The notes beneath the pieces are model-generated. The model did no database searches, was not told the origin of the DNA, and worked only from the letters and a program-made list of their open reading frames with translations. DNA of 5,691 bases from assembly GCA_017508345.1 (NCBI GenBank), contig JAFVZD010000061.1, forward strand, positions 1 to 5,691. Direction: 5' to 3'. Both the position numbers and the translations under genes were made by a program. Position 1 is the stretch's first letter; every line of letters begins with the position of its first letter. Positions 1 to 5,086 of this stretch are shown here, piece by piece. The DNA comes from Clostridia bacterium. Lineage in GTDB: Bacteria > Bacillota_A > Clostridia > Christensenellales > UBA1242.

Positions 1-137
1 TCCTCAAATTTTGGATTGAGGCAAGAGAAAGGAGCACGGGCATCCAGCACATAGATTACCGCATCAACCTGCTTGACATCTTCTTGCATTTTGCGTAATG
101 CCTTGGTCATATGACCAGGAAACCATTGTATCTCCAT
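1..137 (-). CDS. rbgA: Ribosome biogenesis GTPase A, N-terminal part (runs off the left edge)
   Basis: RbgA (YlqF) is a circularly permuted GTPase needed for late 50S subunit assembly. Only the first 45 codons lie in the window; the gene continues beyond base 1. Seen directly: the start IQWFPGHMTKALRKM, typical of the family's N-terminus, followed by VDAVIYVLDARAPFS, which matches the family block DvViEvlDARiPlS that precedes the permuted G4 motif. A Cys (residue 40) sits in SCLNP where SSRNP is common. The start is ATG at 137-135, with an AAGGAG ribosome binding site at 148-143 overlapping the end of trmD. Only 2 nt separate the trmD stop from this ATG, so translational coupling is likely. 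The GTP-binding P-loop is outside the window and cannot be checked. Confidence 0.93.
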   Translation of the reverse strand, partial: MEIQWFPGHMTKALRKMQEDVKQVDAVIYVLDARAPFSCLNPKFE

Positions 138-139
138 AA

Positions 140-814
140 CTACTCCTTAGTTTTTAATAAATCAGGGCGTCTAGACTGAGTAATTTTTTGGCTCTCCGCC
201 TCACGCCATTCTTGAATCTTTTGGTGGTGGCCACTGAGCAAGACTTCGGGAACTTTGAGTCCACGAAATTCTTGGGGACGGGTATATTGAGGAAATTCGA
301 GATAACCATTGCTGAATGATTCATTCTTGGCAGACTCGTCATTACCCAATACATTAGGGATGAGCCTAGCCATACAATCTACTAGAACCATAGCGGGTAA
401 TTCGCCTCCGGTCAATACATAATCACCAATGCTAACCTCCTCATCCACAAAGGTGTCTATTACACGCTGATCAATGCCTTCGTAATGACCACAAATCAAA
501 ATAATATGCTGGTGCTGGACCAACCTCTGAGCCACTACTTGGGTAAGAGACGTACCACGGGGTGAGAGGTAAATCACATAGCTATCTGGTGTCAGTACAC
601 TCTCTATACAATCAAATAGTGGTTGTGGTGTCATGAGTAGCCCCTCTCCGCCACCAAAGGTATAATCATCACATTTTTTGTGTTTGTCTAGACTAAATTC
701 GCGGATATCTATGACATTGATATCGATCAATCCTGCATCTTGGGCTCTACCTAATATGCTCTCTTTGAGTGGGGTAAACATATTGGGGAAAAGTGTAAGT
801 ATATCAATCCTCAT
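140..814 (-). CDS. trmD: tRNA (guanine37-N1)-methyltransferase TrmD
   Basis: TrmD transfers methyl from S-adenosylmethionine to N1 of G37, next to the anticodon, preventing +1 frameshifting. It is a cytoplasmic SPOUT-fold dimer. Seen in the 224-aa product: MRIDILTLFP at the N-terminus, DDYTFGGGEG (49-58), YLSPRG (82-87), LICGHYEGIDQRV (106-118), SIGDYVLTGGELPAM (128-142), forming the knotted AdoMet pocket, then R150, the linker ESFSNG (165-170), PQYTRP (175-180) and VLLSGHH (191-197). E165 stands where the E. coli catalytic Asp169 aligns, a conservative change. The open frame extends 37 codons upstream, but that stretch lies inside rimM and is not TrmD-like. The ATG at 814 fits the family and has GAGG 9 nt upstream. 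It overlaps the rimM end by 11 nt, suggesting coupling. Confidence 0.96.
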   Translation of the reverse strand: MRIDILTLFPNMFTPLKESILGRAQDAGLIDINVIDIREFSLDKHKKCDDYTFGGGEGLLMTPQPLFDCIESVLTPDSYVIYLSPRGTSLTQVVAQRLVQHQHIILICGHYEGIDQRVIDTFVDEEVSIGDYVLTGGELPAMVLVDCMARLIPNVLGNDESAKNESFSNGYLEFPQYTRPQEFRGLKVPEVLLSGHHQKIQEWREAESQKITQSRRPDLLKTKE

Positions 815-1316
815 ACTTGGTAACCTCGTCAAATTTTTGTCTATCCACAATGAGAGTTGCGTACTCAATATTAATCTCGGTAAACAAATCCATAAGGAAT
901 GGGCATAGTATCTCCTCTGTACCATCCTTGATTACCAGAATACTGGTAGCACCATAGTCTTTGATATCTGCGATTTTGCCAATGCGCTTGTCGAATTCGT
1001 CCAAAATGGTACAACCTATCAAGTCATCGGTATAAAATTCGTTTACATCCAGAGGGGGCATTTTGCTCCTAGGGAAGGTTATCACTTTGTCACGGAGTAA
1101 TTCTGCATCGTTGCGGTTGTTGACATCGCTCAATTTTATAAACAAGTAACCCACTCTATAAGAACATGATTCTATTTTTCTCTCAATTCCGTCAATGTAT
1201 AGAGATTTTTGTTTAGTCAAAAAGTGCACATCGGTGCCACCCAAAAAAGGCTGAGCCTTGACCTCACCCTTGACACCTTGTGGTTTTGTAATCTTTGCAA
1301 TATTAATCATATCCAT
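804..1316 (-). CDS. rimM: 16S rRNA processing / 30S maturation protein RimM
   Basis: RimM helps 30S subunit maturation by acting on the 3' domain (head) of 16S rRNA, near S19 and helices 31/33b. The 170-aa product has the two-domain RimM layout. The N-terminal beta-barrel begins INIAKITKPQGVKGEVK (residues 4-20), matching the family block Gki.kphGlkGevkv, and includes DVNNRNDAELLRDKVI (64-79). The C-terminal PRC-barrel covers EFYTDDLIGCTI (93-104), GKIADIKDYGATSILVI (113-129) and LCPFLMDLFTEI (137-148). Length is typical. Start ATG at 1316 is preceded by AGGAG (1327-1323) with 6-nt spacing; a second ATG two codons later is less well placed. It ends in TGA, overlapping the trmD start by 11 nt. 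The 55-nt gap from rpsP carries a hairpin that may control its expression. Confidence 0.95.
   Translation of the reverse strand: MDMINIAKITKPQGVKGEVKAQPFLGGTDVHFLTKQKSLYIDGIERKIESCSYRVGYLFIKLSDVNNRNDAELLRDKVITFPRSKMPPLDVNEFYTDDLIGCTILDEFDKRIGKIADIKDYGATSILVIKDGTEEILCPFLMDLFTEINIEYATLIVDRQKFDEVTKYED
824..827 (-). promoter_or_regulatory. Ribosome binding site of trmD, inside rimM
   Basis: GAGG on the minus strand lies 9 nt before the ATG at 814 and within the last codons of rimM. It supports the internal ATG as the true trmD start against the longer open frame beginning at 925. Confidence 0.65.
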
Positions 1317-1334
1317 AATATTCTCCTAAAACAA

Positions 1335-1357
1335 AAGGAGGTAAACTAGCCCTCCTT
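1335..1357 (-). terminator. rpsP-rimM intercistronic hairpin with T-rich tail (attenuator-like), containing an anti-SD mimic
   Basis: On the minus strand AAGGAGG (1357-1351) and CCTCCTT (1341-1335) form a perfect 7-bp stem with a 9-nt loop, and the descending arm runs into TTTTGTTTT (1336-1328). This has the shape of a weak intrinsic terminator or attenuator lying after the rpsP stop and before the rimM ribosome binding site. The descending arm, read as ACCTCCTTT (1342-1334), copies the 3' tail of 16S rRNA. CTCCT (1340-1336) can instead pair with the rimM AGGAG (1327-1323) over an 8-nt loop, so two exclusive structures are possible. The structure is seen; the regulatory role is inferred. Confidence 0.55.
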
Positions 1358-1371
1358 AGTAAGTATATTAA

Positions 1372-1707
1372 TTATTCAGCCTCTTTGTCGGCCTCGGTAG
1401 CCTCTGGAGCCTCTTTCTTTGCTGGTGGCATTTGCTTTGGCAATGGAGCTCTGTAAGGCTTAGCATGGATAAGGCCCTCTTTTACCAACAACTCTTTTGC
1501 TGTATCGGTAGGGATAGCACCGCAACCTAACCAGTATTGTACTCTTTCTTTTTTGATGTCAACCTTTGCAGGGTTTGTCATTGGGTTGTATGTACCCAAG
1601 TTCTCGATGTATTTACCATCTCTAGCCACACGACCATCGGTAGCTACTAGGCGGTAAAATGGTGATTTTTTGTCACCCATTCTAGTTAATCTAATCTTAA
1701 CTGCCAT
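1372..1707 (-). CDS. rpsP: 30S ribosomal protein S16
   Basis: S16 is a small-subunit protein that binds early to the 5' and central domains of 16S rRNA. The 111-aa product starts MAVKIRLTRMGDKKSPFYRLVA, then continues with DGRYIE-like DGKYIENLGTYNP (30-42) and ERVQYWLGCGAIPTDTA (54-70), all diagnostic of S16. The core ends near residue 85. An added tail of about 25 residues rich in Pro, Lys, Ala and Glu (ending EATEADKEAE) makes it longer than the usual 80-90 aa; such low-complexity tails occur in several lineages and are probably disordered. Start ATG at 1707 has AAAGGAG (1724-1718) 10 nt upstream. The gene sits between ffh and rimM. The KH-domain gene khpA that often follows rpsP in Firmicutes is absent here. 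Confidence 0.97.
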   Translation of the reverse strand: MAVKIRLTRMGDKKSPFYRLVATDGRVARDGKYIENLGTYNPMTNPAKVDIKKERVQYWLGCGAIPTDTAKELLVKEGLIHAKPYRAPLPKQMPPAKKEAPEATEADKEAE

Positions 1708-1742
1708 TTGTTTGTTTCTCCTTTGAAATTAATAAATATATT

Positions 1743-1765
1743 GTAATCGCTATATGCGTTATTAC
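1743..1765 (-). other. ffh-rpsP intercistronic hairpin
   Basis: In the 62-nt gap after the ffh stop, GTAAT (1765-1761) pairs with ATTAC (1747-1743) and CGC (1758-1756) with GCG (1750-1748), around a 5-nt ATATA loop and with a 2-nt AA bulge. An AT-rich stretch follows but there is no clean run of T, so this is not a convincing intrinsic terminator. It could stabilise or be a processing point between the ffh and rpsP parts of the mRNA, whose products are needed in very different amounts. The role is inferred. Confidence 0.35.
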
Positions 1766-1769
1766 CTAA

Positions 1770-3095
1770 TTAAAACATAGGGAATCTACCCTTTTTCTGT
1801 TTGCCTTTTGCAGTAAATTGCCTCATCATATCCTTGGATTGAGCAAATTGCTTGAGCAAATTATTGATATCCTGAATATTGGTACCACTACCATATGCAA
1901 TACGCTTTTTTTGACTAGCCTTGATGAGCTCAGGATTGCGACGCTCCTCTATTGTCATAGATTGAATGATAGCCTTGTTGCGTGCCATCTCTTTTGGATT
2001 GATAGACACATTACCTAGTTTCTTTTTTGCCCCAGGAATCATCTCAATTAGTTGATTGATGTCACCCATTTTGTCTAGATTGTCGTATTGTGCCAAGAAG
2101 TCCTCTAGCGTAAAGGAATTCTCCAACATGGACTTTTGCAATCTCTGCATTTCTTTTTCGTCCACGGCAGATTGAGCCTTTTCGATCAGCGTCAGGACAT
2201 CGCCCATACCTAGTATTCTAGAAGCCATACGCTCTGGGTGGAATGCCTCTATGTCGCCTAACTTTTCGCCTATACCACAAAATTTAATAGGTTTGCCGGT
2301 CACTGCCTTGACTGACAATGTAACACCACCACGAGTATCACCATCTAATTTGGTAACAATGATACCAGTGATATTGAGCTGTGCATCAAATTCTTTTGCA
2401 ACAGTCACCGCGTCTTGTCCAATCATAGCATCAATAGTAAATAATATCTCGTTTGGTTTTACTCTGTCCTTGATGCGTTGCAACTCTTGCATCATATCTT
2501 CGTCGATATGCAATCTACCTGCGGTATCTATGATTACCACATCTAGATTTTGCCTTTTGGCATGCTCTATAGCCTCAATTGAAGTCTTGACTGGGTCTTG
2601 TTTGCCACGCTCAAACACCTCAACATTGGCTTGTTTGCCCACCACGCGGAGCTGGTCAATAGCTGCGTTACGATAAATGTCACAACCTACCAATAGAGGG
2701 CGTTTGCCTTGACTCTTGAGGTAACTCGCTAGTTTTCCACAGAATGTAGTCTTACCAGCACCTTGCAAACCACACATCATAATTACACTAGGTGGTGTAC
2801 CGGTGAGGTCCAATTTGCTCTGTGTGTTACCTAGCATTGCGATCAATTCTTCGTTAACCAATTTTACTACTTGCTGACCAGGTGTCAAACTCTCTAATAT
2901 CTTTGCCCCCTTAGCCTTCTCGCTCACATCTGCCACGAATTTTTTGGCAACGGCAAAGTTTACATCCGCCTCTAATAATGCCACTCTAATCTCACGCATT
3001 GCGTTATTGATCTCCAATTCGGTAAGTTTACCGCGTTGGGTAATTTTGCTGAATATGTGATTGAGTCTCTCGGATAGACTGCCAAACATCGCCAT
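1770..3095 (-). CDS. ffh: Signal recognition particle GTPase Ffh (SRP54)
   Basis: Ffh binds SRP RNA and hydrophobic signal sequences on nascent chains and, with the receptor FtsY, delivers ribosomes to the membrane. The 441-aa length is normal. Seen: N domain (1-90, with MREIRVALLEADVNF), P-loop GLQGAGKTT (109-117), DIYRNAAIDQLR (139-150), DTAGR (190-194), TKLDGDTRGG (248-257), GIGEKLGDIEAFHPERM (274-290), then the M domain with QSMTIEERRNPE (378-389), KKRIAYGSGTNIQDINNLLKQF (396-417) and the C-terminal GRFPMF. Three departures from family consensus stand out: N143 for Pro in RPAA, T254 for Ala in DARGG, and Q395 for the Arg of the SRP-RNA-binding SR motif. Start ATG at 3095 has AGGAGG 9 nt upstream; a second ATG follows two codons later. 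It lies 5 nt after ylxM. Confidence 0.98.
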   Translation of the reverse strand: MAMFGSLSERLNHIFSKITQRGKLTELEINNAMREIRVALLEADVNFAVAKKFVADVSEKAKGAKILESLTPGQQVVKLVNEELIAMLGNTQSKLDLTGTPPSVIMMCGLQGAGKTTFCGKLASYLKSQGKRPLLVGCDIYRNAAIDQLRVVGKQANVEVFERGKQDPVKTSIEAIEHAKRQNLDVVIIDTAGRLHIDEDMMQELQRIKDRVKPNEILFTIDAMIGQDAVTVAKEFDAQLNITGIIVTKLDGDTRGGVTLSVKAVTGKPIKFCGIGEKLGDIEAFHPERMASRILGMGDVLTLIEKAQSAVDEKEMQRLQKSMLENSFTLEDFLAQYDNLDKMGDINQLIEMIPGAKKKLGNVSINPKEMARNKAIIQSMTIEERRNPELIKASQKKRIAYGSGTNIQDINNLLKQFAQSKDMMRQFTAKGKQKKGRFPMF

Positions 3096-3100
3096 AATCT

Positions 3101-3445
3101 CTAGCCTCCTAATGATTTTAATAAATGAGTCAATTCGACACAGAGATTATTGGTCTCGGCACCTAATGAATCACTATATTTATTACAGATGTGCGGGATT
3201 TTGTCAAGTGTATTAGCCAACTTTTTGCTAAATTGCAACTTGGCCTCTAAGTCCTCTAGTCTAGCAATAGCACGCTTGACTATATCCATAACTGCCTGAC
3301 GAGAGGTGTGGAATGCATCTGCAATCTCACTCAATCCCTCATCATTACACAAGTAGCACTTGAGTATATCTCGCTGTCTGGTGGTAAGCATACCACCATA
3401 CACATCCAGGAGGGCTCCCAATCTTACCATGGTATCAACATTCAT
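3101..3445 (-). CDS. ylxM: YlxM/p13-family DNA-binding-like protein associated with SRP
   Basis: YlxM proteins are small helix-turn-helix proteins nearly always encoded just before ffh in Gram-positive bacteria. In streptococci a homologue has been tied to SRP function, stimulating GTPase activity and binding SRP RNA. The 114-aa product shows the family pattern: MVRLGALLDVYGGMLTTRQR (6-25), then a sigma-70 region-4-like HTH, LSEIADAFHTSRQAVMDIVKRA (38-59), then RLEDLEAKL. The C-terminal ~45 residues are a variable helical tail. Start ATG at 3445 has GAGG 8 nt upstream. It is the first gene of the operon, behind a strong promoter and a 22-bp palindrome at the predicted start point. The upstream ftsY seen in many relatives is replaced by a divergent gene. 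Whether it also autoregulates the operon is open. Confidence 0.9.
   Translation of the reverse strand: MNVDTMVRLGALLDVYGGMLTTRQRDILKCYLCNDEGLSEIADAFHTSRQAVMDIVKRAIARLEDLEAKLQFSKKLANTLDKIPHICNKYSDSLGAETNNLCVELTHLLKSLGG
3105..3110 (-). promoter_or_regulatory. Ribosome binding site of ffh, encoded by the last codons of ylxM
   Basis: AGGAGG on the minus strand is formed by the two final Gly codons (GGA GGC) of ylxM, 9 nt before the ffh ATG. The terminating ylxM ribosome covers this site, so ylxM and ffh translation are likely coupled. Confidence 0.75.
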
Positions 3446-3464
3446 TCACAATACCTCGCTATGG

Positions 3465-3486
3465 TGTAAAGTATTTCTACTTTACA
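3465..3486 (-). promoter_or_regulatory. 22-bp perfect palindrome at the SRP operon start point (operator or 5' mRNA hairpin)
   Basis: Arms TGTAAAGTA and TACTTTACA (9 bp each, no mismatch) flank a GAAA centre on the minus strand. The dyad starts 3 bases downstream of the -10 box and covers the predicted +1 (about 3483). It could be a repressor operator or, if transcription begins at 3485-3486, a 9-bp stem with a GNRA-type GAAA loop at the extreme 5' end of the mRNA. I do not recognise the half-site as a standard Firmicute regulator box. Confidence 0.6.
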
Positions 3487-3489
3487 GAT

Positions 3490-3517
3490 ATTATACCACA
3501 AAAAACTTGGCTGTCAA
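3490..3517 (-). promoter_or_regulatory. Sigma-A-type promoter of the ylxM-ffh-rpsP-rimM-trmD-rbgA operon
   Basis: A perfect -35 TTGACA (3517-3512) and a perfect -10 TATAAT (3495-3490) are separated by 16 bp on the minus strand. The predicted start is near 3483, giving a leader of about 38 nt before the ylxM ATG. Both boxes match consensus fully, in keeping with strong housekeeping expression of ribosome and SRP genes. Confidence 0.88.
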
Positions 3518-3543
3518 TAGGTTTTGGATATTTTTTGTAGTTT

Positions 3544-3573
3544 TTGCGTAAAAATTAATAAAAATAATATAAT
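3544..3573 (+). promoter_or_regulatory. Predicted slt promoter, placing +1 at the start codon
   Basis: A perfect -10 TATAAT (3568-3573) lies 6 nt before the slt ATG. The best -35 is TTGCGT (3544-3549), 18 bp upstream and only a 3/6 match. Taking the last -10 base as -7 puts +1 at 3580, the A of the ATG. The -10 could be a chance match in a very AT-rich stretch, so confidence is moderate. Confidence 0.5.
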
Positions 3574-3579
3574 AATAGT

Positions 3580-4128
3580 ATGATTAGAACAAAATTTGTA
3601 CAATATTTATGGGTATTTATGGGAATAATACTAATGCTCTACCTAGGAATGATGAGTGTAATGTATCCGCAAAAATACCAAAATTGTATACAGCGTTATG
3701 CAGATTATTATGGTGTGGATAGTAGCATTGTAGCAGGAATTATTAATTGTGAGAGTGGGTACAATCCCGATGTGATATCACACGCAGGTGCGGTAGGATT
3801 AATGCAAATTATGCCTAGCACGGGGCAATATTTGGCTGAGTTGTTGAATATACCCAATCACGATGAGAGCAAATTAACTGAAATATCGTACAATATAATG
3901 TTGGGTACATTTTATGTATCCATATTAATGGATAAGTATGGAGATGTACCCACTATGTTGGCGGGATACAATGCAGGACCAGGAAAAGTTGATATATGGC
4001 TAAGGGATACCAAATATTCTCAAGATGGCAGGACCTTGGACACTACACCATATAGGGAAACAAACGCATATATAGACAAAGTGCAAAAAAATATTAGAAT
4101 TTATTCAAAAATTAATAAAAAACATTGA
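3580..4128 (+). CDS. Membrane-anchored lytic transglycosylase, Slt domain
   Basis: Lytic transglycosylases cleave the MurNAc-GlcNAc bond of peptidoglycan and form 1,6-anhydro-MurNAc, opening the wall for growth or for secretion machinery. The 182-aa product has one hydrophobic segment (about 6-28) after a single basic stretch and no clear signal-peptidase site, so it is probably anchored with the enzyme outside. The Slt domain follows: YADYYGVDSSIVAGIINCESGYNP (40-63) with catalytic Glu58, SHAGAVGLMQIMPSTG (67-82), AGYNAGPG (128-135) and YRETNAYIDKV (158-168). All signature blocks are present. No Shine-Dalgarno sequence precedes the ATG, and later Met codons at 14, 19, 24 and 25 lack one or would remove the anchor. 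It is divergent from ylxM and followed 50 nt later by a degV-like gene. Small stand-alone Slt proteins of this kind are common in clostridia. Confidence 0.93.
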   Translation: MIRTKFVQYLWVFMGIILMLYLGMMSVMYPQKYQNCIQRYADYYGVDSSIVAGIINCESGYNPDVISHAGAVGLMQIMPSTGQYLAELLNIPNHDESKLTEISYNIMLGTFYVSILMDKYGDVPTMLAGYNAGPGKVDIWLRDTKYSQDGRTLDTTPYRETNAYIDKVQKNIRIYSKINKKH

Positions 4129-4153
4129 CAATATTTTTTTTGTTTAGTAAACT
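4125..4153 (+). promoter_or_regulatory. Predicted promoter of the degV-like gene, -35 overlapping the slt stop codon
   Basis: A perfect -35 TTGACA (4125-4130) contains the slt TGA stop. A 17-bp spacer leads to TAAACT (4148-4153), 4/6 to consensus. Predicted +1 is near 4160, giving a leader of about 19 nt containing the GGAGG site. Read-through from slt is also possible, since no good terminator separates the two genes. Confidence 0.6.
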
Positions 4154-4159
4154 AGTTTA
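4142..4159 (+). repeat. Overlapping dyads of GTTTA/TAAAC over the degV -10 box (candidate operator)
   Basis: GTTTA (4142-4146), TAAAC (4148-4152) and GTTTA (4155-4159) alternate in orientation. They create an 11-bp dyad (4142-4152) and an overlapping perfect 12-bp palindrome TAAACTAGTTTA (4148-4159). The -10 box lies within it, so a bound protein would block RNA polymerase. The binding role is inferred. Confidence 0.4.
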
Positions 4160-4167
4160 TATTAATT

Positions 4168-4172
4168 GGAGG
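4168..4172 (+). promoter_or_regulatory. Ribosome binding site of the degV-like gene
   Basis: GGAGG with a 6-nt spacer to the ATG at 4179. It fixes the start there rather than at the in-frame ATG at 4125, which lies inside the end of slt and would add 18 residues unlike the family. Confidence 0.85.
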
Positions 4173-4178
4173 AAAAAT

Positions 4179-5051
4179 ATGGCAAAGATTTTTATAGATG
4201 CATATTCGGATATGTTAATAGAAGAGGCAAAGGCTAACAACATCATACTGGCACCAAACAAGATAAAGGCGGGTCGCAAGACTATCAAGTTTTATGACTA
4301 CGCAGATTTGGATTATACAATAGAAGAAATGAGACAATTAATTAACGAAGGTAAATTCAAGATTATACCACTAACTATGCAAGATTGGTTGGATTTTTTT
4401 ACACCATACCTTGATAAAGGTGAGGATATAGTATTCTTTACAATTAGTCAAAAATTTATGAGTGATGGTGGTGCGGATTTGCGTTCTGCATTCACAAAGA
4501 TGTCAATGGACTACCCTGACAACAAATGTTATCTAGTGGACACCAATACTGTGTCACGAGGCACTAGCGAAATCGCATTGATTGCATCTACCATACACAA
4601 GAACGAGCAAGACATTAGTTCGGTAATACAATATGTGAATGAAAAATTGATAGGTACATATGTGTCTGCATTTGTTATTGACAATCTCAAAGCCATTCAA
4701 TACAGTCCAGTACTAAAGAATGTTGTGCAAAATTTTGTAGGTGGCAGTGTGGGAATGAAGCCTATTATTTGTATTGATAATGGTGGTAATTTGAGGATAT
4801 TAGATAGTGCCAAGGGATTCAAGTCCACTGTATCCAAGCTATACAATGTAGTAGCAGATAACGGAGAAAATATAGCAGATTATACCTTTACAGTAATTAA
4901 CTTTGATGCACAGGCGGATGCAGACAAATTGTACCAGCAATTCGCGAACCAAGTGGAAATAAATGAGATACGCAACCTGACAATGGGACTAAACAATGCG
5001 GTTATTTTGGGGGGTAAGTCAGTAGGAATTACTTTTCACTCCAAGCAATAA
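4179..5051 (+). CDS. Divergent DegV (fatty-acid-binding) family protein
   Basis: DegV/FakB proteins hold a fatty acid and present it to the kinase FakA for acyl-phosphate formation. This 290-aa product has the DegV length and order: a first beta strand IFIDAYSD (4-11), IPLTMQDWLDFF (63-74), VFFTISQKFMSDGGADLRSAF (85-105), CYLVDTNTVSRGTSEIALIA (117-136), FVIDNLKAIQ (165-174), SVGMKPIICIDNGGNLRILDSAKGFKS (190-216) and a final AVILGGKSVGITF (274-286). The signature residues are much changed: the N-terminal TDS is IDAYS, the TTSQPS block is LTMQDW, SGTYQSA is SDGGADLRSA, the GGRI block after the LxxL segment is gone, and the C-terminal HxGPG is lost. The fold is therefore likely, but fatty-acid binding is doubtful. 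It starts with a strong GGAGG site, follows slt by 50 nt and ends at a bidirectional terminator. Confidence 0.75.
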   Translation: MAKIFIDAYSDMLIEEAKANNIILAPNKIKAGRKTIKFYDYADLDYTIEEMRQLINEGKFKIIPLTMQDWLDFFTPYLDKGEDIVFFTISQKFMSDGGADLRSAFTKMSMDYPDNKCYLVDTNTVSRGTSEIALIASTIHKNEQDISSVIQYVNEKLIGTYVSAFVIDNLKAIQYSPVLKNVVQNFVGGSVGMKPIICIDNGGNLRILDSAKGFKSTVSKLYNVVADNGENIADYTFTVINFDAQADADKLYQQFANQVEINEIRNLTMGLNNAVILGGKSVGITFHSKQ

Positions 5052-5055
5052 ATAC

Positions 5056-5086
5056 AAAAAAGTTGGATATCAAATCCAACTTTTTT
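5056..5086. terminator. Bidirectional intrinsic terminator between degV-like gene and argR
   Basis: A perfect 13-bp stem is formed by A6 plus GTTGGAT (5056-5068) and ATCCAAC plus T6 (5074-5086), with a 5-nt ATCAA loop. The GC-containing core GTTGGAT/ATCCAAC is flanked by A6 on one side and T6 on the other, so both strands end in a U-run. It starts 4 nt after the degV stop, and the argR stop codon (5087-5085) overlaps it. One element thus serves two convergent genes. Confidence 0.92.

Noticed and set aside
165..180. TrmD E165 (protein residue) at the catalytic Asp169 position as evidence of inactivity
   Set aside because: All other TrmD motifs are intact, the change is conservative, and Glu at this place is, as far as I recall, seen in other Firmicute TrmD proteins. 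The 'start' and 'end' given are placeholders near the gene.
815..925. 37-codon upstream extension of the trmD frame
   Set aside because: It lies wholly inside rimM in another frame, has no resemblance to TrmD, and the internal ATG at 814 matches the family N-terminus and has its own RBS.
2251..2676. 141-codon open frame on the plus strand opposite ffh
   Set aside because: An antisense shadow of a highly conserved gene, with no RBS or promoter and no recognisable domain.
4116..4139. Possible terminator after slt (A-run, short dyad at the stop, T-run)
   Set aside because: The dyad is only about 3 bp plus A/T pairing with a mismatch and no GC core; the TTGACA there is better explained as a -35 box.
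4125..4178. 18-codon upstream extension of the degV-like frame
   Set aside because: Its ATG overlaps the slt stop and has no RBS, while the ATG at 4179 has GGAGG at 6 nt and gives a DegV-like N-terminus.
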